A stretch of 64,000 bases of DNA, taken from the NCBI GenBank assembly GCA_036490475.1, contig DASXDT010000005.1:124001-188000 (forward strand), read 5' to 3'. Source of the DNA: Candidatus Tumulicola sp. (lineage in GTDB: Bacteria; Vulcanimicrobiota; Vulcanimicrobiia; Vulcanimicrobiales; Vulcanimicrobiaceae). The notes under the pieces are model-generated. The model was given only the letters and a program-made list of their open reading frames with translations, was not told where the DNA came from and searched no databases. Shown here in pieces: positions 1-9,312 of the stretch; the first letter of the stretch is position 1; each line of letters begins with the position of its first letter. Position numbers and translations under genes: made by a program.

Positions 1-1
1 T

Positions 2-2068
2 GACGATCAACGTCACGCTCGACCCGGGTGGAAGGCTCGTTCCGACGGCCGGATCGGTACCCACGGCACGGCCGCCCGCGCCGGCGTTGTTGGTGTACTG
101 TATGTGCTGCACCGAATAGCCGTAACTCGCCAACGTCGACTTGGCCTGCTCAACCCCCATGCCTTCGGTGTCGGGGACTTCGCCGGATACGGCAAATGTC
201 AACGTTACCGGCGAGCCTTGCGAGAGCGGCGTGGACGCCGACGGATCTTGCGCGACGACTGCAATCGGCCGGTTCTGCGGGAGATTTACTTGCACTTGAA
301 ACTGCATGCGCGCGCTAAAACCGGCGCCGGTAATCGCGCTAACGGCTTCCTGATAGGTGCGCCCGACCACGCCGGGAACGGCGGTCGTCGCCCCGCTGGT
401 CGGTTGCGCGGGAACATCTTGTTCGCCGGTGCTCACGATTGCCGCGACGGCTTGTCCCGCTCCCAGCTGTTGACCCGCGGTCACGTTTTGCGATGCGATC
501 GTATCGGCCGGAACGCCGGTCACGGCTTGCTGCGTTAAGGTGAGCGTGATGCCGAGCTTCGCCGCCAACGCTTGTGCTTTGTCGGATGTCAAACCGACGA
601 ACTTCGGGACGTCGATGGGCTTGGGACCATCCGAAACGATCAGCGTGATGCGACTCGCTTGCGGTACTTGCGTTCCGGCCTTCGGCTTTTGATCGATAAC
701 CGTGTCTTTGAGCGTATTATCGAATTGGCGCACGACGGTCACGGCAAATCCGAGATGTTGCAGAATGCGCTGCGCGTCGACGCCCGTAAATCCGCGCGCG
801 TCCATCAATCCGACCGTCGGCTTTCCGTTGCTCACCACCAGCTCGACCAGCGAATTCGGATCGACTTTGGTACCCGCCGGCGGATTTTGGCGGATGACGT
901 GATTCATCGCTACCGTGTCGCTCGGGCTCTTGACGAAGCGAACGCGCAAACCGCCGTTCACTGCAGTTTGCTGGGCCTGAGCGTCGCTCATATTGGTGAA
1001 GTCCGCGACGGCGATCGAGGTCTTCAGCGACGGTAGCGGACGCCCGAAAAAATAATAGCCGGCGCCGGTTGCAGCCGCTAAGAACGCGAGCAACAGCACG
1101 ATCGTTCCGGTGTAATTTCGGCCTTCGCGTTCGTCGGCGACCGTGCGGTCGGGCATTGGGGTCCGGCGCGGCGGCAACGGGCGTGCTGCGTTCATCGCCT
1201 GCGTCGGCGCGTCGTCGGAGATGCGATAACCGGCAACGCTGGGGCGCTCGCGCGCTTCGCGTAACGCGGTTGCCAACTCGGCGGCCGACGTAAAACGATT
1301 CTCAGGACGCTTCTGCAGCAGCCGGTTGACGATCGCTGCCAACGCCGGACTCACACCCAGCCGTCCGGCGGGAACGGTCGGCACCGGATCGCCGATGTGT
1401 TTGAGCGCCACCGTCACCGGCGACTCGCCCGAATACGGCAGGTCGCCGGTCAGCATCTGGTACAGCACGACGCCCAAACTGTATAAGTCGGACGTTTCGT
1501 GCAGGTCGTGGCCTTGCGCTTGTTCGGGCGAAATGTAATAGACGCTGCCCATCACCAAGCCCGGCTTGGTGAGGGCCATGGTTTGTGTCGAGACGGCCCG
1601 CGCAATCCCGAAGTCCGACAACTTCACGACGTCATCTTTGGTGACCAGAATATTGGCCGGCTTGATATCGCGGTGCAACAGGCCGCTGCGATGCGCGTAC
1701 GCCAAACCGCTGGCGATTTGGATACCGTAGTCCAATGCCACCGGTTCGGGCAGCTTGCCGTCGGCCGCGATGATATCGGCCAGCGAAGGACCGTCGACCA
1801 ATTCCATGACGATGTAGTACGCGTCGCCTTCATGGCCCACGTCATATGTATTGACGATATTGGGATGCGAAAGCCGCGCGGCCGATTCGGCCTCTTGGTA
1901 GAAGCGGCGGACAAACTCTTGATCGGCGGCGTACTGTTCGCGCAATACCTTGATTGCGACGCGACGGCGGAGCACCGTATCGATACCGCCGAAGACGGTC
2001 GCCATGCCGCCCTCGCCGAGCTTTTTGTCCAGCTTGTAGCGGTTGTTGAAAATCCGCTCTTCGATCAC
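2..2068 (-). CDS. PASTA-domain Ser/Thr protein kinase (C-terminus beyond window)
   Basis: Membrane-anchored Hanks-type kinase, the kind that senses peptidoglycan or lipid II fragments and phosphorylates division and wall proteins. Translating the minus strand from a GTG at 2068 gives a glycine-rich loop (LGEGGMATVF), a catalytic loop HRDIKPANIL, a DFG motif (LSDFGIAR) and SPEQ in place of APE, as usual in bacterial kinases. A proline/arginine juxtamembrane stretch and one membrane segment (TIVLLLAFLAAATGAGYYFF) follow near 1060-1120. At least five PASTA-like repeats occupy about 1050 to 2, each with a G-hydrophobic-D/E-A core, and the last is cut by the window edge. The GTG overlaps the TGA of the upstream penicillin-binding protein as GTGA, so the two are translationally coupled, the usual pairing for this family. 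About 689 codons are visible. Confidence 0.93.
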   Translation of the reverse strand, partial: MIEERIFNNRYKLDKKLGEGGMATVFGGIDTVLRRRVAIKVLREQYAADQEFVRRFYQEAESAARLSHPNIVNTYDVGHEGDAYYIVMELVDGPSLADIIAADGKLPEPVALDYGIQIASGLAYAHRSGLLHRDIKPANILVTKDDVVKLSDFGIARAVSTQTMALTKPGLVMGSVYYISPEQAQGHDLHETSDLYSLGVVLYQMLTGDLPYSGESPVTVALKHIGDPVPTVPAGRLGVSPALAAIVNRLLQKRPENRFTSAAELATALREARERPSVAGYRISDDAPTQAMNAARPLPPRRTPMPDRTVADEREGRNYTGTIVLLLAFLAAATGAGYYFFGRPLPSLKTSIAVADFTNMSDAQAQQTAVNGGLRVRFVKSPSDTVAMNHVIRQNPPAGTKVDPNSLVELVVSNGKPTVGLMDARGFTGVDAQRILQHLGFAVTVVRQFDNTLKDTVIDQKPKAGTQVPQASRITLIVSDGPKPIDVPKFVGLTSDKAQALAAKLGITLTLTQQAVTGVPADTIASQNVTAGQQLGAGQAVAAIVSTGEQDVPAQPTSGATTAVPGVVGRTYQEAVSAITGAGFSARMQFQVQVNLPQNRPIAVVAQDPSASTPLSQGSPVTLTFAVSGEVPDTEGMGVEQAKSTLASYGYSVQHIQYTNNAGAGGRAVGTDPAVGTSLPPGSSVTLIV

Positions 2069-3471
2069 GGACCTGCGCTTTGCAGAGCGGTCGCCAAGAC
2101 GTCGCGCGCAATCGGGCCCGCGTAAGTCGCGCCGTACCCGACGTTTTCGACCACGACCGCCACCGCGACGCGCGGATGTTCGGCCGGCGCGAAGCAGACG
2201 AACCACGAGTGGGAGCGCCCCAACGGGTTGGTCGCGGTACCGGTCTTTCCGGCGACGGTGATATGCGGCAGCTTGGCCACGGTTCCGGTTCCGCGCTGCA
2301 CCACAGCAATCATCATTGCCGTTACGTTCGCGGCCACCGCAGGCGATACCGGGTTCGAAAGGGCCGACGACTGGGACACGCTGGCCGGGACGCCGTCGCG
2401 CACTATTTGGCGCACCACGAACGGACGTGGTTCCACGCCGTCCGCGGCGATGGTCGAACCAATCAGCGCCATTTGCAGTGGCGTCATCAGCAGCGCGCCT
2501 TGCCCGAAGCCCATCTGTGCCAGTTCGCCGGGTACGAGACCCGCTTGTGGCGGCACCGATGCGCGCTCGGCCGGAAGTTGAAAGTCGAGCGAGCCGCCGA
2601 TGCCCCAACGGTCGAGATACCGGTAAAACGAGTCCGTGCCCATCTTGAGCGCGATTTGCGCGAAGTCGACGTTACTCGAGAGCGCGAAGGCGGTGGTGAG
2701 ATCGGCGTACCCCGTTGCTTCACCCTCGTTGTCGTGCAGCGTAAAGTCGCCTATTTGAAAATATCCGGGATCCTCGAAGTGCGATTGCATCGTCACGGTG
2801 CCGTTATCGAGGGCGGCCGCCGCCGTGAACATTTTGAACGTCGAACCCGGCGGATACAAGCCGGCGAGCGCGCGATTGAGCAGCGGGCTGCGCGTGTCGG
2901 CCGATAGTTGCGCGAACTCGTTATCGAAGTCGTTGGGATCGTAACTCGGCACGCTTCCAAGCGCGAGCACCGCGCCGCTACGCGGGTCCAACACGACGCC
3001 CGCGGCGCGCGGATACTTCGACAGTAGATCGAACAGACGTTGCTGCACGGTCGGCACGATCGTCGTCACGACATCGGCACCGTGCTCGACGAGCGATTGG
3101 CCGTGCAGAGCGGCAACGATGGTCGCAAGTTGCGCGCTCGGATCGCCGGCACTGTCGGGCGGCGTCAGAGCACGGTCGAAGGCTTGCTCGATTCCACTGG
3201 TCCCGTAGCGCGTCGAGAGATAGCCGACGGTTTGCGCCAGCGCGGAACCCATCGGGTACTGCCGCCGGCCACCGACAGTTTCGGCCAAAACGGTCCCGTC
3301 GGTTGCCAAGATGCGCCCACGCGCCGCATCGAGCAGCGCGTGACGCGGATTATTCGGACGTGCCGCGATCGAGGGAGCGGCGACGACCTGCACGTAGGCT
3401 TGGCGCGCCGCCAAGATCGCAAACAGCAGAACGAAAAAACCCGACAGCGCCCGAATCGCGCGGTTGGTCAC
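2065..3471 (-). CDS. class B penicillin-binding protein (PbpA/FtsI-type transpeptidase)
   Basis: Peptidoglycan DD-transpeptidase of 468 aa acting in the periplasm on lipid-linked stem peptides. It has an N-terminal membrane anchor (FFVLLFAILAARQAYV, about residues 12-28), a short dimerisation region and a transpeptidase domain with all three motifs: STFK (PPGSTFKMF), SSN (ALSSNVDFAQ) and KTG (VAGKTGTATN). The length and the short N-terminal region fit PbpA of the actinobacterial pbpA-pknB arrangement better than full-length FtsI. The GTG start at 3471 overlaps the stop of the upstream zinc-ribbon gene, and its own stop overlaps the kinase start, so the three genes form a tightly coupled unit. 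A role in elongation or division with the downstream PASTA kinase is inferred from context. Confidence 0.92.
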   Translation of the reverse strand: MTNRAIRALSGFFVLLFAILAARQAYVQVVAAPSIAARPNNPRHALLDAARGRILATDGTVLAETVGGRRQYPMGSALAQTVGYLSTRYGTSGIEQAFDRALTPPDSAGDPSAQLATIVAALHGQSLVEHGADVVTTIVPTVQQRLFDLLSKYPRAAGVVLDPRSGAVLALGSVPSYDPNDFDNEFAQLSADTRSPLLNRALAGLYPPGSTFKMFTAAAALDNGTVTMQSHFEDPGYFQIGDFTLHDNEGEATGYADLTTAFALSSNVDFAQIALKMGTDSFYRYLDRWGIGGSLDFQLPAERASVPPQAGLVPGELAQMGFGQGALLMTPLQMALIGSTIAADGVEPRPFVVRQIVRDGVPASVSQSSALSNPVSPAVAANVTAMMIAVVQRGTGTVAKLPHITVAGKTGTATNPLGRSHSWFVCFAPAEHPRVAVAVVVENVGYGATYAGPIARDVLATALQSAGP

Positions 3472-4169
3472 GCTTCGTCGACGTTCTCGCGCAACAGCGT
3501 GTAACCACCATGCGTCCGCACGGCCATGTGCGGGCGTCCCTTACCGGCCGCGATGACGACGTTAACCGCCGCCAGGGCAGTCTCGTCCTCGATGGCCGTA
3601 GTCAACAGTACGACTTCGGCGTCACCCTCTGCCAAGAGCAGCGCCGAAACGTAGGCGCAACTGGGAATCGTTTCGAAGTGCCGCGTCTCGTACGGCGCTT
3701 CGTGCCACGGGCCGCGTTTTCCGAACGCTTGCGAGTGGAAATCCCAGGCGCACAGCTGTTTCTCTTTCCACACGAACTCGTCACGCACGCATAAGCGCCG
3801 GCACGCCGCGCACTGCACGATCGACGCCGCCGGTTGCGCCAGCGCGTCGGCCACATCCTCGGGAAGATCTTCGATGTTGAGAACGGCGTCATCGTCGAGC
3901 GATTCCGGTAATGCGGATTCCCAGCCGGTGCGAGCCAGCAACTCGACGTCACGCACGGGAGCCACGAACGCGCGGTGGTCTTCGGGCGCGAACGTGCGGT
4001 CCATCCAATCTACCAAGCCGGAGAGCGCGATGCCGACGTTTTGCCAGGCGTCGCCAACCACCGCACCGATCGGCGTCCATGCGATCGGCACGAGCCGCGC
4101 CGTGATGGCGCCGCCGCTGGGCCGAAAACTGTTGACGACGGCCAACGTGTTCTCGTTGCCGCCGAGCAT
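3468..4169 (-). CDS. unknown protein with a Cys4-type zinc-ribbon-like segment
   Basis: No family recognised. I chose the ATG at 4169, 20 nt after the carB stop; an open frame continues upstream to 4304 but would overlap carB. The protein is about 233 aa with no signal peptide or membrane segment. Its centre has a C-x2-C-x3-C cluster (QCAACRRLC) and another Cys about 12 residues later (QLCAWDF), which looks like a small treble-clef or zinc ribbon. The flanking regions are acidic (SLDDDAVLNIEDLPED). The C-terminus (TTAIEDETALAAVNVVIAAG) looks like an alpha/beta fold. Its stop overlaps the GTG of the penicillin-binding protein (GTGA), so it is probably co-translated with the PBP-kinase pair and may act with them or be a kinase substrate; that is inference only. 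Confidence 0.72.
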   Translation of the reverse strand: MLGGNENTLAVVNSFRPSGGAITARLVPIAWTPIGAVVGDAWQNVGIALSGLVDWMDRTFAPEDHRAFVAPVRDVELLARTGWESALPESLDDDAVLNIEDLPEDVADALAQPAASIVQCAACRRLCVRDEFVWKEKQLCAWDFHSQAFGKRGPWHEAPYETRHFETIPSCAYVSALLLAEGDAEVVLLTTAIEDETALAAVNVVIAAGKGRPHMAVRTHGGYTLLRENVDEA

Positions 4170-4189
4170 GAAGACTTGCGGCTTTTCTT

Positions 4190-7100
4190 CTACGTCGCTA
4201 TTGTCGTGTGCGCCGCGGCGTACTCTTGCAGGCTGCGGGGAGCTTCCGCCCGGCTGCCGAGCGCCTCCGCGAGGGCCCGGGCCGTATCCAGACTGGTCAA
4301 ACACGCGATACCCGCTTCTACCGCCGCGCGGCGAATCTTGTAGTTATCCGATATTTCACGCGGACCGGCAGCGTCGTTGATCACCAGGTCCACGCGGCGC
4401 GACGAAATCAAGTCCAGTACGTGCGGCGAACCTTCGGCAATTTTATTGATCGGCTCGCACGCGATGCCGGCCGCTTCCAAGACCCGCCGCGTACCCGGCG
4501 TCGCCACTAAGGTGTGTCCCAGCTCGGCATAACGACGCAGAACCGGCACCGCTTCGGCCTTTTCGGCGTCGGCGATCGAAACGAGGATGCGCCCGCCGCT
4601 GCCCGGCATACGCACCCCGGCTGCGATGAATCCCTTGCGGAGCGCACCGGCAAACGTTGCGTCGATCCCGAGCACTTCGCCGGTCGACTTCATCTCGGGT
4701 CCGAGGATCGTTTCGACGCCGCGCATTTTCGAAAACGAAAAGACCGGCACTTTCACCACGACGAACGGCACGGCCGGACGCAACCCGGTTCCGTACGGCA
4801 TGTCCCGCAAGCGTTCGCCCAATCCCACACGCGTTGCCGCCGCGACGATATTGATCCCGGTGGCTTTTTGGATGATCGGAACCGTGCGGCTGGCGCGCGG
4901 ATTGGCTTCGATGATATACAACTGATCGTCGTGCACTACGAATTGAATGTTGATCAATCCTCGAATCTTCAGCTCGCGCGCGACGGCCTCGGTAACCTCG
5001 GCGATACGCCGTTCCATGGCGGCGTCGATCGTTTGCGCCGGATAGGCGCTAATCGAATCCCCGGAATGAATGCCGGCTCGCTCGACGTGTTCGAAGATGC
5101 CCGGAATCAAGATGTCGTGGCCGTCGAAGACCGCGTCGACCTCGAGTTCGAGTCCGCGCAAGTATTTGTCGACCAATAAGGGCGCGTCCGGGACGATATC
5201 CGGCGCGGACTCGGCGTAGGATGCCAACTGGCCTTCGTTGTAGACGATTTCCATCGCGCGGCCGCCGAGCACGAACGACGGACGCACCAGCACCGGAAAG
5301 CCCAGTTCGCGCGCGATCGCGCGCGCCTCGCGAAAGCTGCGTGCGGCGTGCCCCTGCGGACGTGCAACGTTGAGGCGCGACAGCGCGGCGTCGAACTGCT
5401 CGCGATTCTCAGCCATGTCGAGCGACGCTCGGTCGCTACCGACGATTCGGACGCCGCGAGCGCTGAGCTCGGCCGCAAGATTGATCGCGGTCTGCCCGCC
5501 GAACGCCAGCATCACGCCGCGAGCGTTGGTGGCGCGGTATGCCGCTTCCACTTCGTCGGCTGCCGGCGGTTCGAAGATCAGCACGTCCGAAATATCGAAA
5601 TCCGTCGAAACCGTTTCGGGATTATTGTTCACGACGACGGGTGCGAAGCCGGCCGCCTTCAGTGCCCAGGCCGCGTGCACGCAACTGTAATCGAACTCGA
5701 TGCCCTGTCCGATGCGGATCGGACCGCTGCCGACCACGACTACCGCCTCGCGCGCGACGGCGCGCATCTCGTCGCTTTCGCCGCGTGACAGATAGTAATA
5801 CGGAGACTTGGCCGGAAACTCAGCAGCCGCGGTATCGACCATGCGAAATGCAGCCGGTTCGGCCGAGGCCATGCTCCGATCGTAGCCCCACTCGGCGGCT
5901 TGCCGCCGGTCGCCCGGCGACGGGTCGACGCGCAGGCGCTCTTCCAACTCGACGAGGTCGGCGAACTCGTTGAGCCAAAAGCGGTCGATCGACGACAGTT
6001 CGGCGATGCGCTCGATCGCGCCATGCCGGTCGCTGGCATCGAATCGCTCCGGGAACATGTCGCGACGCAGTAACTCGGCCACCGCGAACAGCCGCTCGTG
6101 CGACGGCTTTGCAATTTCCGTTTCGAGTTCGTCGCGGCTCCAGTCGTACAGCGCGCCGGTCAACGACCGCCGCTTGAGATCCAGCCCGCGGATCGCCTTG
6201 ATCAGCGCTGCGCGAAACGTGCGTCCGATGCCCATCGCTTCGCCCGTGGATTTCATCTGCGTTCCCAAACGCGTATCGGCAAGTGGGAATTTATCGAATG
6301 GCCAACGCGGGATTTTTACGATGACGTAATCCAGCGTCGGCTCGTACGCAGCTTTAGTGACGCCCGTGACCGGGTTTGGAATTTGGTCGAGCGTCTGGCC
6401 TAGCGCGATACGCGTCGCGATCTTGGCGATCGGATACCCGGTAGCTTTCGATGCCAGTGCAGAACTGCGCGAAACGCGTGGATTGACTTCGATGATCGCG
6501 TATTCGCTGCGATCCGGATGCAACGCGAACTGAATGTTGCAGCCGCCCTGCACGTTGAGCGCACGAATGACGTTGATGCTCGCGCTGCGCAGCATCTGAT
6601 ATTCGAGATCCGACAGCGTCTGCGAGGGCGCGACGACGATCGAGTCGCCGGTATGCACGCCGACCGGATCGATGTTTTCCATGTTGCACACGGTGATACA
6701 GTTGCCGGCTTTGTCGCGCAGCACTTCGTACTCGATCTCTTTCCAACCGAGTAAGGAGGTCTCGAGCAGCACTTGATGGATGAGGCTGGCCGTCAATCCC
6801 GCGTCGAGAAACTCGCGCAGCTGTTTTTCGTCGTAGGCGATGCCGCCGCCGGTGCCACCGAGGGTGTAGGCCGGCCGGATGACTAGCGGGTAACCTTTGC
6901 GTTCGGCAAATGCGACGCCGGCCTCGATGTCGGTGATGATCTCGCTCTCGGGAACCGGCTCGCCGATCTCGATCATCTTCTTCTTAAAACGGTCGCGGTC
7001 TTCGGCCAGCTTGATCGTTTCGATCGGCGTCCCTAACGTTTCGACGCCGTATTTTTCAAGAATTCCGGCTTCGTCGAGTTCGACGGCAAGATTCAGGCCG

Positions 7101-7366
7101 GTCTGGCCGCCCAACGTGGGCAGCAATGCGTCGGGCCGCTCGCGCGCGATGATTTGTTCGATGGATTCAACGGTCAGCGGCTCGAGATACACCGCGTCGG
7201 CAATCTCGGGATCCGTCATGATCGTCGCCGGATTCGAGTTGACGAGGACGATCCGGTGGCCTTCCTCGCGCAACGCCCTGCACGCTTGCACGCCGGCGTA
7301 GTCGAATTCGGCAGCCTGACCGATGACGATCGGTCCAGAGCCGATGACCATTACATTCCGGGGCAT
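4190..7366 (-). CDS. carB: carbamoyl-phosphate synthase large subunit
   Basis: Makes carbamoyl phosphate from bicarbonate, two ATP and ammonia channelled from CarA, for pyrimidine and arginine synthesis. It is 1058 aa, normal for CarB. The two homologous ATP-grasp halves are visible: VMVIGSGPIVIGQAAEFDY at the N-terminus and VVVGSGPIRIGQGIEFDYSC near residue 545, with NSNPATIMTDPE and NNNPETVSTDFD as the paired loops and the ARASRTVP/VSRSSALASKATGYP region in each. An allosteric MGS-like domain fills the last ~130 residues (GRILVSIADAEKAEAVP, LISSRRVDLVIN). carA lies 5.5 kb upstream on the same strand, separated by unrelated genes, so the two subunits are not adjacent. Confidence 0.98.
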   Translation of the reverse strand: MPRNVMVIGSGPIVIGQAAEFDYAGVQACRALREEGHRIVLVNSNPATIMTDPEIADAVYLEPLTVESIEQIIARERPDALLPTLGGQTGLNLAVELDEAGILEKYGVETLGTPIETIKLAEDRDRFKKKMIEIGEPVPESEIITDIEAGVAFAERKGYPLVIRPAYTLGGTGGGIAYDEKQLREFLDAGLTASLIHQVLLETSLLGWKEIEYEVLRDKAGNCITVCNMENIDPVGVHTGDSIVVAPSQTLSDLEYQMLRSASINVIRALNVQGGCNIQFALHPDRSEYAIIEVNPRVSRSSALASKATGYPIAKIATRIALGQTLDQIPNPVTGVTKAAYEPTLDYVIVKIPRWPFDKFPLADTRLGTQMKSTGEAMGIGRTFRAALIKAIRGLDLKRRSLTGALYDWSRDELETEIAKPSHERLFAVAELLRRDMFPERFDASDRHGAIERIAELSSIDRFWLNEFADLVELEERLRVDPSPGDRRQAAEWGYDRSMASAEPAAFRMVDTAAAEFPAKSPYYYLSRGESDEMRAVAREAVVVVGSGPIRIGQGIEFDYSCVHAAWALKAAGFAPVVVNNNPETVSTDFDISDVLIFEPPAADEVEAAYRATNARGVMLAFGGQTAINLAAELSARGVRIVGSDRASLDMAENREQFDAALSRLNVARPQGHAARSFREARAIARELGFPVLVRPSFVLGGRAMEIVYNEGQLASYAESAPDIVPDAPLLVDKYLRGLELEVDAVFDGHDILIPGIFEHVERAGIHSGDSISAYPAQTIDAAMERRIAEVTEAVARELKIRGLINIQFVVHDDQLYIIEANPRASRTVPIIQKATGINIVAAATRVGLGERLRDMPYGTGLRPAVPFVVVKVPVFSFSKMRGVETILGPEMKSTGEVLGIDATFAGALRKGFIAAGVRMPGSGGRILVSIADAEKAEAVPVLRRYAELGHTLVATPGTRRVLEAAGIACEPINKIAEGSPHVLDLISSRRVDLVINDAAGPREISDNYKIRRAAVEAGIACLTSLDTARALAEALGSRAEAPRSLQEYAAAHTTIAT

Positions 7367-7554
7367 GCTCGGGCCGTTTCATTGGCCTGCCGATGCTCGC
7401 AGTCCTGGAAAGTTGCGGCCGCTTCAGCGTCGAACCGCCCGACGCGCCCAATTATTTCGAATCGGATATTGATACATCTTGAGATCGCCATTGCCGGTAT
7501 CCGGACATAGCCGAACCTCGCAACTCGTCTTGCCGGTTATATTTCTCTCAAGCC
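7367..7554. other. intergenic leader of carB
   Basis: About 190 bases between the carB start and the remnant frame ending at 7555. Small open frames here are shadows. I see no PyrR-binding-type hairpin or strong terminator by eye. A carB promoter is expected here but I cannot point to convincing -10/-35 elements. Confidence 0.4.
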
Positions 7555-7773
7555 TTACATGATCTTCGGCTGCCCTTTCGCGTGTGCGAGCAACGCGATG
7601 CTGCCGAGTCCGGACTGTGCAACAAACACCACCCGGAAGGTCGGTCTAATCCCCGCTATCGGATTTGGTCTGGTTCCGAATCCCGCGCAACCGCCCAGGG
7701 CCGCTGCAGCGAAAAACAATACGTATTTTGGAACGGCATCTACTGCGACATTCCCGGGCTGATTGCCAAAAAC
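7555..7773 (-). pseudogene. possible frameshifted C-terminus or lipoprotein remnant downstream of the propeller lipoprotein
   Basis: The upstream lipoprotein stops at 7740, but another minus-strand frame stays open to a TAA at 7555-7557. Adding one T to the five-T run (plus-strand A run 7768-7772) would join the frames and replace the tail with GNQPGNVAVDAVPK, a better NHL-like beta-propeller strand than the actual end. Further on the frame reads FFAAAALGGCAGFG, resembling a lipobox signal peptide, and VVFVAQSGLGSIALLAHAKG, resembling a first propeller blade. There is no ATG, GTG or clear RBS for a separate gene. It could be a true frameshift, a decayed tandem paralogue, or chance readthrough; codon use is mixed (AGA and ATA occur). 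Confidence 0.4.
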
Positions 7774-8654
7774 TGGTACGAGCCGGTCGAAATCCTCTTG
7801 ACGGCCTTTCCGCCCTGAGGGTATTTGAAGAGTTCGAGTTGCGTGCCAACTGTTACAAGGTGATCGTCCAAAAGGACATAGGGGTTACACTCGCCCTCAC
7901 AATGCAAGTCGACCTGGCCGGTAATTTTTCCCGACGGTGCAATCTGATAGATTGGCTCGCCGTATGTCTCCGAATCCTGGAGGTTCATGCTCTTCGTGAC
8001 GCTGGACCATGCAAGATTTCCAGGATACTGAATCGTCGCTCCGGTGACTGGGATGGTTTTAAACTTCCCTTTGCTAAACGAGCCATAAAAAAGCCGGCCT
8101 GACTGATTGGCGCCGTCGAGATAGAGCGTTCCGGTGGTACCGGCATAGGCGACGTAATTAACGATGAGAATCTTCGAACTTCGATAGAATTTCGGCTTTC
8201 CCGAGGCGCCCGTATATAGTGCGATATTCCCCGGACCGCTCTCCTCGGAAGTAAAGTTGCCGACAGCCAAATCTCCGGATTTAGGGTCGTACGCACAACT
8301 GATCGGCTCGTAGCCATCGTCAGCTAAGGTGGCGATATGGCTGCCGGTATGCGAATACTCTTCAATCGTCGAGCCTCCCGTGTTCGCAACCCAAACGTTC
8401 CCCGCCCCATCGCTGCAGTCGCTGCCTGGTTTGTTTAATCCCGTAATTACTCCCAATAACTTTCCGCTCGGATATCCCAGCATGTCGACGGCGTTCCCGT
8501 AATAGTCGACAACGAAGAGCGTCTCTTTTGTTTGGGTCGCGAGAGATGGCGCCATTGGCGTCGCGGGTACTTCGGTCGCGGACGAGCTGCAAGCGGCGAG
8601 TGCACCCAAGCCCACCAATACACAAATGCGACCTGCTAAAATGCCGATTCTCAT
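7740..8654 (-). CDS. secreted beta-propeller-like lipoprotein, unknown function
   Basis: 304 aa with a lipoprotein signal peptide (LVGLGALAACSSS; lipobox Cys about residue 22), so probably anchored in a membrane facing the periplasm or outside. The mature part has repeated strands of the type LFVVDYYGNAVDML, NVWVANTGGSTIEEYS and DLAVGNFTSEESG, which resemble NHL/YVTN-like propeller blades. It resembles the lipoprotein at 52783-53703 in architecture and in its ending (YPQGGKAVKRI versus YPKGTFVKAL). The last residues before the stop deviate from the expected final strand, see the adjacent remnant. Propellers of this kind are usually binding scaffolds; no ligand can be inferred. Confidence 0.8.
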   Translation of the reverse strand: MRIGILAGRICVLVGLGALAACSSSATEVPATPMAPSLATQTKETLFVVDYYGNAVDMLGYPSGKLLGVITGLNKPGSDCSDGAGNVWVANTGGSTIEEYSHTGSHIATLADDGYEPISCAYDPKSGDLAVGNFTSEESGPGNIALYTGASGKPKFYRSSKILIVNYVAYAGTTGTLYLDGANQSGRLFYGSFSKGKFKTIPVTGATIQYPGNLAWSSVTKSMNLQDSETYGEPIYQIAPSGKITGQVDLHCEGECNPYVLLDDHLVTVGTQLELFKYPQGGKAVKRISTGSYQFLAISPGMSQ

Positions 8655-8712
8655 AATCGATTTCTTCGCCGGGTCGAACTCCGTTCCTTATCCGGCGGCG
8701 GCGCCGCAATCA

Positions 8713-9312
8713 CTACGGCTGGAGGCGAACGGCACTCCACCCATCGTGCGAACGTTCGAAGCGCATTCGATCGTGCAGCCGGTTGGGTCGGCTCTGCCAG
8801 AATTCGATACGCTGCGGTACGATCGCGTAGCCGCCCCACGAATGCGGGCGCGGCACGTCTTGTCCCTCAAAGCGAGCTTGGTACGCTTCGAAACGCTCCT
8901 CCAACAGTGCGTGGTCGTCGACGGGTTCGCTTTGCTCCGACGCCCACGCCCCTAAGCGATGCCCGCGTGGGCGCGACTCGAAATACGCGTCCGATTCATC
9001 ATCGGATAAAGCGCGGGCCACGCCTTCGACGCGCACTTGCCGTTCCAGCTCGGGCCAATGCAGCACGGCCGCAACCGCCGGATTATCGCTGAGTTCGCGC
9101 CCTTTCCGGCTTAGATACGAAGTGTAGAAGCGCAAGCCGGCACGATCGAATCCACGCAGCAGCACGATGCGGGCCGACGGACGTCCCTGTGCGTCGACCG
9201 TGGCCACGCACATGCTGTCGGCCGTAATCGAACGTGCGTCGCGCGCCGCTTCTATCCAGCGTGTCAGCGTCGCGATTGGATCGTCTCCGGGAGCAACGTC
9301 GTACGGGATCAC
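8713..9312 (-). CDS. pdxH: pyridoxamine/pyridoxine 5'-phosphate oxidase
   Basis: FMN enzyme that oxidises PNP or PMP to pyridoxal 5'-phosphate, the last step of B6 synthesis or salvage. About 199 aa from a GTG at 9312 that overlaps the TGA of the upstream VWA gene (GTGA). Family motifs are present: ARIVLLRGFDRAGLRFYTSY, SRKGRELSDNP for FMN binding, WPELERQVRVEG, and the C-terminal WGGYAIVPQRIEFWQ with the RLHDRMRF signature. Length is a little under the ~215 aa of E. coli PdxH because the N-terminal arm is short. The coupling to the MoxR/VWA module is positional only; no functional link is known to me. Confidence 0.95.
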   Translation of the reverse strand: MIPYDVAPGDDPIATLTRWIEAARDARSITADSMCVATVDAQGRPSARIVLLRGFDRAGLRFYTSYLSRKGRELSDNPAVAAVLHWPELERQVRVEGVARALSDDESDAYFESRPRGHRLGAWASEQSEPVDDHALLEERFEAYQARFEGQDVPRPHSWGGYAIVPQRIEFWQSRPNRLHDRMRFERSHDGWSAVRLQP

